DNA from: Aquarana catesbeiana
Lineage: Eukaryota > Chordata > Amphibia > Anura > Ranidae
Assembly (NCBI RefSeq): GCF_042186555.1
Contig: NC_133332.1
Location: 128,152,375 to 128,216,374 of the forward strand
Direction of reading: 5' to 3'
DNA: 64,000 nt
The notes under the pieces are model-generated. The model was not told where the DNA came from, ran no database searches, and was given only the letters and a program-made list of their open reading frames with translations. Of this stretch, positions 56,293 through 64,000 are shown in pieces (the first letter of the stretch is position 1; each line of letters begins with the position of its first letter). The translations under genes were made by a program, and so were the position numbers.

Positions 56293-56490
56293 CATAGTTA
56301 CATAGTAGGTAAGGTTAAATAAAGAAAATAGTCTATCCAGTTCAACTGTACTGGTGTCAATGTCGATAATCATTTCCCATATCCCTGTATATCGTGTTCA
56401 CTAAGATGCATGTCCAAGAGTCTTTTAAAAATATCAATACTCCTCACTGACACCACCAATTGTGGAAGAGAGTTCAACATCCATATCATC
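56293..56490 (+). repeat. dispersed repeat of the tacatagttacatagtaggt type
   Basis: tacatagttacatagtaggtaaggtt, then agtctatccagttcaac, catatccctgtatatc and tgtggaagagagttcaac. I recognise this as a repeat abundant in amphibian and other vertebrate genomes, but cannot place it in a superfamily from this sequence. It ends where the next foldback element begins. Confidence 0.55.
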
Positions 56491-56492
56491 CT

Positions 56493-58048
56493 GACTAGGG
56501 ATGAGCCAAACACCCCCCTGTTCGGTTCGCACCAGAACTTGCGAAAAGGCAAAAAATTTGTTGGAACACGCGAACACCGTTAAAGTCTATGGGACACGAA
56601 CATGAATAATCAAAAGTGCTCATTTTAAAGGCTTATATGCAAGTTATTGTCATAAAAAGTGTTTGGGGACCTGGGTCCTGCCCCAGGGGACATGGATCAA
56701 TGCAAAAAAAAGTTTTAAAAACGGCCGTTTTTTCGGGAGCAGTGATTTTAATTAAGCCTCTAAGTGAAACAATAAAAGTGTAATATCCCTTTAAATTTCG
56801 TACCTGCGGGGTGTCTATAGTATGCCTGTAAAGGGGCGCATGTTTCCCGCTTTTAGAACAGTCTGACGGCAAAATTACATTTCAAAGGAAAAAAAGTCAT
56901 TTAAAACTACTCGCGGCTATTGCCGGTCCGACAATACACATAAAAGTTCATTTATAAAAACCACATGGGAATTCCCCACAGGTGAACCAAAATGGATATT
57001 AAGGGGAACCCTGCGCCAAATTTTTTTTTAAAAATGGCGTGGGGTCCCCTTAAAAAGCCATACCAGACCCTTATCCGAGCACGCAACCTGGCAGGCCGCA
57101 GGAAAAGAGGGGGGACGAGAGAGCGCCCCCCCTCCTGAACCGTACCAGGCCACATGCCCTCAACATTGGGAGGGTGCTTTGGGGTAGCCCCCCAAAACAC
57201 CTTGTCCCCATGTTGATGAGGACAAGGGCCTCATCCCCACAACCCTTGGCCAGTGGTTGTGGGGGTCTGCGGGTGGGGGGCTTATCGGGGCTTTAACAAG
57301 GGGACCCCCAGATCCCGGCCTCCCCCCTGTGTGAAATGGTAAGGGGGTACAAAAGTACCCCTACCATTTCACTAAAAAAGTGTCAAAAATGTTAAAAAGA
57401 CAAGAGACAGTTTTTGACAATTCCTTTATTTAAATTCTTCTTCTTCGGCCCGAAAGAAGATGAAGACAAGAAGATGAAGAGAAGAAGATGAAGAAAGAAG
57501 CGTCACACAGCAGGAGCCTCCCTCCATGCCATCATGGATGTGGAGCGGCCCGAGGAGAAGAAGGAAAGAAGACACCGACGCCGCAGAGGAAGATGCCGGA
57601 TGAGAACACCGGAGGAAGAACCAGAAGAACCAGAAGAAACAGAAGAAAAAGTAGATGGAGGAAGAAACCGAAGGAAGATAGAAGAAAGAAGAAAGAAGAT
57701 AGAAGAAAGAAGAAGCATTTAATAAAGGAATTGTCAAAAACTGTCTCTTGTCATTTTTAACATTTTTCAACCACCGGCCAAGGGTTGTGGGGATGAGGCC
57801 CTTGTCCCCATCAACATGGGGACAAGGTGTTTTGGGGGGCTACCCCAAAGCACCCTCCCAATGTTGAGGGCATGTGGCCTGGTACGGTTCAGAAGGGGGG
57901 GCGCTCTCTCGTCCCCCCTCTTTTCCTGCGGCCTGCCAGGTTGCGTGCTCGGAAAAGGGCCTGGTATGGATTATTGGGGGGACCCCACGCCTTTGTTTTT
58001 TTAAATTTTGGCACGGGGTTCCCCTTAAAATCCATACCAGACCTGAAA
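56493..58048. mobile_element. second foldback element of the gatgagcc(g/a)aacacc family, right end truncated
   Basis: Left end gggatgagccaaacaccccc, followed by gttaaagtctatgggacacgaa and aaaaagtgtttggggacctgg as in the element at 11,486. Right half inverted: gacaagagacagtttttgac... (57,400) against ...gtcaaaaactgtctcttgtc (57,733), and cttgtccccatgttgatg against catcaacatggggacaag (57,808). The right arm stops at ttaaaatccataccagacctgaa, so the right terminus is missing. The centre is a purine-rich tract. Confidence 0.82.
57430..57725. repeat. purine-rich (gaaga)n centre of the foldback element
   Basis: Long plus-strand purine run (gaagaagatgaagaaagaag...) broken by cctccctccatgccatcatg. 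Open frames on both strands are simple-sequence artefacts. Confidence 0.85.
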
Positions 58049-58586
58049 GCTATTCATGACAGTTAAAACTATTGCTCATAACAATGATCATTACCGTTAT
58101 AAGAAATAACAATGTCAAAAAAATCCCTGATCACCCCCAGAGTAGTACAGAGTCACTATGGTGACACTGGACTATTCTGATGACAGTATATAAAAAAAAA
58201 ATGTTTAAATTGAATAAACAAAATATATATATTTTTTACATATTGTCACCAGTCAGTCACCAATTACTATGGACTGTCTAGTTTCCAAAAAGGGGTAATT
58301 TGGGGGATATTTGTACTGTCCTGGCATTTTAGGGCATCATGAAATGAGATAGGCTATCAGTACATCAGGATTGATCCATTTTCAAATATACTTGATAATG
58401 TACCATAGTTTTTAGACTCTACAACTTTTACACAGACAAAATAATATACACTGATTTTTTTTTACCAAAGAAATGTAGCAGACTACATTTTGGCCTAAAT
58501 TTATGAAGAAAGATTATTTGTTTGCAACATTTTATAACAGAAACTAAGAAAAACATGTTTTTTTTTTCTACAGTTTCAGTATTGTT

Positions 58587-58587
<1 letters not shown>
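58049..58587 (-). mobile_element. fragment of the TTAA-element family
   Basis: gtctagtttccaaaaagggg, atttgtactgtcctggcatttta and acattttggcctaaatttatgaag match, in reverse, parts of 48,780-49,010. Both ends are lost to the foldback element and to the AT microsatellite. Confidence 0.55.

Positions 58588-58641
<54 letters not shown>
58588..58641. repeat. (AT)n microsatellite
   Basis: About 26 consecutive AT dinucleotides immediately before a Tc1 terminal repeat; Tc1 elements target TA, so the insertion site itself was probably in this tract. Confidence 0.97.
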
Positions 58642-58644
<3 letters not shown>

Positions 58645-59779
58645 TATCTCACAAAAGTCAGTACACCCCTCACTCGCATTTTTGTAAATATTTTATTCTA
58701 TCTTTTCATGTGACAGCACTGAAGAAATTACACTTTGCTACAATGTAAAGTAGTGAGTGTACGGCTTGTATAACAGTGTAAATTTTCTGTCCCCTCAAAA
58801 TAACAACACACAGCCATTATTGTCTAAACCACTGGCAACAAAAGTGAGTACACCCCTAAGTGAAAATGTCCAAATTGGGCCCAATTAGCCATTTTTGCTC
58901 CCCGGTGTCATGTGACTCGTTAGTGTTACAAGGTCTCAGGTGTGAATGGGGAGCAGGTATGTTTAATTTGGTGTTATTGCTCTTACTCTCTCATACTGGT
59001 CACTGGCAGTTCAACATGGCACCTCATGGCAAAGAACTCTCTGAGGATCTGAAAAAAATGAATTGTTGCTCTACATAAAGATGGCCTAGGCTATACGAAG
59101 ATTACCAAAACCCTGAAACTGAGCTTTAGCACAGTGGCCAACCAAGACCATACAAACGTTTAACAGAACAGGTTCCACTCAGAATAGTCCTCACCATGGT
59201 CAACCAAAGAAGTTAAGTGCACGTGTTTAGTGTCATATGTAGAGGTTATCTTTGGGATATAGACGTATGAGTGCTGCCAGCATTGCTGCAGAGGTTGAAG
59301 GAATGAGGGGTCAGCCTGTCAGTGCTCAGACTATACGCCGCACACTGCATCAAATTGGTCTGCATGACTGTCGTCCCTGAAGGAAGCCTCTTCTAAAGAT
59401 GATGCACAAGAAAGCCTGCAAATAGTTTGCTGAAGACAAGCAGACTAAGGGCATGGATTAATGGAACCATGTCCTGTGGTCTAATGAGACCAAGATAAAC
59501 TTATTTGGTTCAGATGGTGTTAAGCGTTTGTGGCGGCAACCAGGTGAGTACAAAGACAAGTGGGTCTTGCCTACAGTCAAGCATGGTGGTGGGAGTGTCA
59601 TGGTCTGAGGCTGCATGAGTGCTGCCAGCACTGGGGAGCTACAGCTCATTGAGGGAACCATGAATGCCAACATGTACTGTGACATACTAAAACAAAGCAT
59701 TATCCCCTCCCTTTGGAGACCGGGCCGCAGGGCAGTATTCCAACATGATAATGACCCCAAACACACCTCAAAGATGTAA
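58642..59779 (+). mobile_element. Tc1-like DNA transposon of a second family, 3' part missing
   Basis: Terminal repeat cagtatctcacaaaagtcag, with the inner repeat acaaaagtgagtacacccct at 58,838-58,857. The transposase follows on the plus strand. The element is cut at the second catalytic Asp region, where a LINE 5' end abuts. Terminal sequence and protein differ from the Tc1 at 20,207. Confidence 0.9.
59015..59779 (+). pseudogene. Tc1 transposase, truncated and frameshifted
   Basis: MAPHGKELSEDLKK at the start, then a shift and the DNA-binding region (HKDGLGYTKITKTLKLSFST). Later blocks: RMSAASIAAEVEGMRGQPVS (59,268), KPLLKMMHKKACK, NHVLWSNETKINLFGSDG, where the first catalytic Asp (usually WSDE) is Asn, VKHGGGSVMV followed by TGA, and VFQHDNDPKHTSKM (second Asp) before the break. 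The final DD34E Glu block is absent. Stops and the frameshift make it non-functional. Confidence 0.88.
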
Positions 59780-59901
59780 AAATACAGAAGGGGGAGCGTG
59801 GCCTGACGCATGGAGTGAGAGGATGTGCTGAGCTCCAGCTCCCGGATCCCTCGGCTCTACAGGGCATTTCAACACCGATTTCGGCTGTGCAAACGACCAC
59901 C

Positions 59902-61042
59902 ATGGGGAAAGCTAAGTACAGGGACCAGCAGGGAACGGGGGGCTCTCGTCCTGGAGGGGATTTAGAGAGTTTTTTTACACGATCCTCAGCCGCAGCCCAG
60001 CGCCGGCCGGGATCCAAGATGGCGCCGGCGCCTCTGTCCCCGGCCCGCTCCGAGTCAGCCCTGGACTCTATGGCATGCTCCCAGGCATCCCACCCTATCC
60101 CAGCTACACAGGATTCTCCCCCCCAGACTCTCCAGAAGCCGCTCTAATGCTTACTTAGGCTCTGAGGATGGATGGGATCTGGAATCACAGATGAGATCCC
60201 TGCACAGCTACATGCGGTCTCTCCCTACAAAGGCTGACTTTGAACAATGTGTTCACCGCATAGAGAAAACTTACAAGCAGGAGATCTCTGAGCTTAAAAG
60301 AGACATTGGTGTTCGTTTTGAGGATATAGAAGCCACTACTGAGACCCTCCATGCTACGGTACAGTCGCATGAGGAAATACTCAACTCTCACACAGTCATG
60401 CTGCAACACCTTGCGTACCAGCAAGATGACATTGAAAACAGAAACAGGCGTAACAATATCCGCATCCGCGGCATTCCTGAATCCGTGGAACCCAAGGACT
60501 TGAAAGCGGCGGTGACGGCCATTTTCAACCAGCTTTTACAATTGCCCAAAGATAATCCAATTGAGCTTGACTGGGTTCACAGGACCTCTGGCCCCAGGAA
60601 CTCTGACCCCTCATTTGTTCGTGATATGCTCTGCAGAGTGCACTTCTATAACATTAAGAAATCCATCATGCGTGCCGCCAGTACGCAGGACTCTATTCTT
60701 TTCAACACTACCCCCGTGATGTTGTTGCCTGATCTTTCACGCTTAACTTTAACCATGAGGAAAGCTTTGAAGCCCCTCACACAGCTACTTCAATCACGCC
60801 AACTGAGATATCAATGGCGCTTTCCTTTCCAATTATGGGTGCACCGTGAGGGTAAGACTGCCATTTTTCGCACGCTGGGTGATCTCCCCGCATTTCTCAG
60901 CACCCTGGAACTGCCTCATGTTTCTGTGCCGGATTGGCCCTTCACTCCTACTACTCCAGGCCTACCATACATCCCGCAGTGGCAAAAACAAAGTCGCAAA
61001 CGCCGCCCTGGATCCTCGTCTCGCACAGATCCTGACGATTGA
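59902..61042 (+). pseudogene. LINE-4 ORF1 (L1 ORF1p-like), one frameshift
   Basis: ATG at 59,902 (accaccATGGGG, MGKAKYRDQQG) opens a frame that ends at 60,147. The downstream frame, entered around the C7 run at 60,116-60,122, reads RSRSNAYLGSEDGWDLESQ and continues open to 61,042. Domains: coiled coil (ADFEQCVHRIEKTYKQEISE... to YQQDDIE), RRM core at NRNRRNNIRIRGIPES, ELDWVHR, C-terminal domain (MRKALKPLTQLLQSRQLRYQ, RFPFQLWV) and a basic tail (KQSRKRRPG). One base change in the C run would link the parts, so it may be a recent mutation or a sequencing error. Confidence 0.85.
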
Positions 61043-63019
61043 TGTCCTCTAGACCGGCTGGTCGTTCATCTTCTTCTTTATGAAAGCAGGAACACCTCCT
61101 GCATTATCTTGGAACCTCTGCAGATTTACCTCTCCGAGTCTTCCATGATGTTCTTCTCTCCACCACATACCTTCCAGCTAGTTGTTCCTGTTTATCATTA
61201 TACTCCATTGGAAGGCTTTATTCTTTTTTTCATTATTATTACCCGCGTTGGGTTTTTCTTTTCTACGGAAGACACCAGGTTCCTTGGCCCTAAGCCGGAA
61301 TAAAGGATCCAAGCTAACAAGTCTGAACTTACCCTGAATCACCAATCCTTCCTTTTGCGGCCATTTCTTCCTTGTCTGCAGTGAAGCCGGCCCCGAAGTG
61401 CATCCAGTTCTGGAGGTTTTCACCAACTGACCTTAAACTTTTATTTTCTCCTTCTCCAGGGACAAGTGCGCCTGTTAGCACATCTCTATTGCTCTCACGG
61501 CATACACAAATGTTTACAGTTATTTTGTTAACTCATCTTTTATCCCAATGTGATACTTTAATGCTTATACCCCCTACTCTTACCCATACAGCCTAGCTTA
61601 TTTCCATATATTACCTGCCCTGTGGGCCTTGGGGCTCCGGGAGCCCTCCCATGCTAAACACTAACCCCCCTTAGGAATATTCGGTGCTCTTAACTGGCAC
61701 CATACCTGGAGCCTCATCTGGGGGAGGAGGGAGGAGCCGGATGTGGGCGTCTGGCTGATCCCGTTGCTAGTCCTGGGGCGCTGGGTGTCTCTCCCTCTGT
61801 GAGTCTGACTGCGGTAGCAGGATAGATGCCAGCCGCCCACCACTGGGGCTCTGCGTATGCTCCGCCCCCCCGAGCTAGCGATCCCGGCCCTCACCCATCC
61901 CTCACCCTACGAGCATCCATGGTGATTGCGAGGTGGCTCTCGAGTGGATGCAGAGACAGTTTCCTGGAGCACAGCTAAGTATAGCCCAGTGAAGTGGAGT
62001 GCTGGTCTGCACGCCTGCATGATGCTCTCCCTGCAGTATAGAGCTGACAGAGCTGACAGAGCTGACGGAGGAAGCGGTAACAGCCGGCCCGGGACAAGGA
62101 CGTGGAGATCGTGGTCCGGTCACCTAACCAATAGACATACAAGGGACAGACACATTTGGAAGGGGAGCAAGACAGCAACACCACAGATAAGTGTAAAATC
62201 GGTAAAACGAAAGCGGTGGCAGGGGTAAGTGCTCCATATCCCATATCAAATGCCTGTATGAGGCTACCTCCTATATCACACAGGTAACCTCTGCTTAATG
62301 AGGGTGGTTTCTCTATACACTTACCCAGCCTAAAGGAGACCTAGCTCCTTGATCCTAACTGGAACTGTATTACAAAGTATAGTATCAAGAGCTGTGATAA
62401 CTGTGGTTAGAGTGTGGGCTGGCGTAGAACCTGATTCCCATATGGCGGGAGTATTAGACTATGGGGCATGAATGCACGGATTTTACATGCTTATATGGGT
62501 ATAAAACTGCTCCTAGCTCACCCCTGTTCTATATAAAGAGTGATTATGTGATCGTCCTCCCTGCTGGATACCCTCAACTCCACTCACTGGGCTAAAAGGA
62601 TCAAAAATCCACCGATAGGATATTTCCAAATTGGATGTGTATACACACATAGTGCCAGAACTGACTATCAGCATCCGGGGCAGGTGGGGGTCCTTGGGGG
62701 GTGGGCGGCGGGTAGTGGGGGGGGCAGCCATGGTCCGGGGGTGGCTGCTGGATCTAAGGATTGCTCCACTGAGCTCAACCTCCAGGGGGTCAACGTTGGG
62801 CCGGGTGGAGTTGGTGGGGCCGCGGTCAAAGGGGCCTAGGAGTGGTCAGATTCCCCCAAATGGGGGAAAGGAGGTTGGAAGGGTGGGGGGGTTGGGGGAG
62901 GGAGGGGGAGGGGGGAAGGGGGGGTTAAGGGTAGGATGAGACCGGTCCATTCCTCAGTGGATCCGACCATTTAGTCCTGAAGGGCTACGTAAAGGTCTAG
63001 ATGTGGTAAAAACAACAAG
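61043..63019 (+). other. long spacer before LINE ORF2, with G-rich tract
   Basis: No convincing coding frame. 61,680-62,230 is GC-rich (gggggaggagggaggagccgg, cagagctgacagagctgaca). 62,655-62,935 is strongly G-rich on the plus strand (tggggggtgggcggcgggtagtgggg, aaggtgggggggttggggga-type runs). 62,240-62,650 is ordinary sequence. Confidence 0.5.
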
Positions 63020-64000
63020 ATGGCCGGGATAAATATAGTTACATACAATGTGAGGGGCCTCAATTTCCCCATAAAATGTGCGAACATAATGGGAGAATTG
63101 AGATCCCTGAAAGCAGAGGTGGTGTTCCTGCAGGAGACCCACTTGTATCTTGGTAGAAGCAAGAGAATAACTACAAGAGATTTTCCGTATTGGATTTATG
63201 GAGACTCCCCGGTAAGGGGAGCAAAAGGAGTTGCGATTGGTTTTGCAAAGGGAGTTAGGTTCATAATAGAGGAGAGAGTAACTGACCCTGAGGGTCGCTT
63301 CTTGTTCCTAAGAGGTAATCTGAATGGGACGGAATGTTCATTAGCGAATGGTTACTGCCCAAACACTAATCCAGGAAGGTTCCTATTGGGAATCCTTGCA
63401 AAGTTTGAAGTCTTTAAGAAAGAGAGGGCCATTATCACAGGAGATTTCAATTTCTGTTTAGAGCCAGGTAAAGATAGCATGTCGCGTGCTCGGGGGTCTG
63501 GAGGTATATGGATGAATAAACTTAAGAAAAAGTTGCGTCAACATCAGCTGGTGGATATATGGAGGATGCAACATCAGAACATAAGAGATTATACCTTCTA
63601 CTCCCCCGTTCATGCGACGTACTCTAGGCTCGATCTCTTCTTTGTGGAGCACTGGTATATGGAAGAGGTAGAGAGTACAAACATAGGACCAATGACGTTT
63701 TCTGACCATGCCCCGGTGAGCCTACAAATAAAATTAAGTAAACACAAATCGCGGAGTAACAACTGGATACTAAATGAGGATCTCCTTCATGATAAAAAAA
63801 ATAGATAAGCTTATTAAAGAAGAACTAGAATTTTACTTTAAAGTCAATACCTCAGAGGAGACATCAGAAACAATAGTTTAGGAGGCTCATAAAGCCTACA
63901 TCAGAGGGATCATAATAAAGGCGGGAGTAGAGAATAAGTGAAGACAGGTAGAGAACTTTTGCGTGCTACAAGAAGAAATCATTAAATTAGAGCAACAACA
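63020..64000 (+). pseudogene. LINE-4 ORF2, endonuclease domain and start of connector, partial
   Basis: MAGINIVTYNVRGLNFPIK starts an APE-type endonuclease, complete to about residue 240: YNVRG (Asn), FLQETHLY (Glu), YGDSPVRGAKGVAIGF, VTDPEGRFLFLRG, ANGYCPN, AIITGDFNFCLEP (Asp/Asn), YSRLDLFFVE, MTFSDHAPVSLQ (Asp/His). The frame closes at 63,806-63,808 after an A8 run (gataaaaaaaatag). The shifted frame continues KLIKEELEFYFKVNTSEETS with a TAG near 63,880 and a TGA near 63,940. The RT lies beyond the window. This domain nicks target DNA to prime reverse transcription. Confidence 0.87.

Larger units (their letters stand above)
59789..64000 (+). mobile_element. LINE-4: L1/Tx1-type LINE 5' part, running off the right edge
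   Basis: Starts gggggagcgtggcctgac directly in the broken Tc1. A GC-rich leader with CpG is followed by ORF1 (59,902-61,042), a long spacer and ORF2 endonuclease (from 63,020). The spacer (1,977 bp) is twice that of LINE-2 and has a second GC-rich, leader-like block at 61,680-62,230, so ORF1 and ORF2 may belong to two different LINE insertions. Confidence 0.75.

Noticed and set aside
57488..57760. Charged Glu/Arg/Lys-rich frame
   Set aside because: Purine-rich simple sequence in the centre of a foldback element.

Overview
This is a eukaryotic, almost certainly vertebrate, nuclear window built nearly entirely from transposable elements. I see no host exon, tRNA, rRNA or bacterial-type gene. 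The mix (L1/Tx1-type LINEs, a chromodomain Gypsy retrotransposon, two Tc1 families, a PIF/Harbinger element, many TTAA-flanked non-coding elements ending in ccacttcagccccgg / cggcaagtgg) suggests an anuran amphibian, probably a ranoid frog. The species assignment is inference from repeat families.

Layout. 1-1.4 kb: two LINE fragments in opposite orientation. 1.5-8.2 kb: TTAA-type non-coding elements, a LINE 3' tail and AT-rich sequence. 8.2-17.6 kb: a decayed Gypsy element with three insertions inside it (5' LTR, reverse transcriptase, RT/RNase H junction). 17.6-19.9 kb: AT-rich, nothing coding. 19.9-24.5 kb: 5'-truncated LINE-1 split by a Tc1 transposon. 22,864-54,839: a head-to-tail duplication of about 9.4 kb. 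Each unit holds the 3' part of LINE-1, a full-length LINE inserted in LINE-1's 3' region with a 17-bp target duplication, and a TTAA element. Unit 1 alone gained an 8,074-bp PIF/Harbinger element (30,572-38,645); unit 2 alone gained a 5,110-bp TTAA element (48,507-53,616). The units therefore serve as each other's empty-site controls. 56.3-58.6 kb: a dispersed repeat, a second foldback element and a TTAA-element fragment. 58.6-59.8 kb: a second Tc1, cut off by a LINE that runs off the right edge.

The most interesting system is the Harbinger element. It appears to carry three genes, not the usual two: an apparently intact two-exon HARBI1-type DDE transposase (403 aa predicted), an intact four-exon SANT/Myb-like protein with a coiled-coil tail (232 aa predicted), and a MADF-domain gene with one frameshift. 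The MADF and SANT genes diverge from a CpG-rich array of three 127-bp repeats. The MADF gene also has a diverged, inverted copy of part of its own first coding exon at its 3' end, before the first poly(A) signal, so its transcript could fold on itself.

Relative order of events readable from nesting: LINE-1, its Tc1 and the 3' TTAA element; then the LINE-2 insertion; then the 9.4-kb tandem duplication; then Harbinger into unit 1 and the 5.1-kb element into unit 2.
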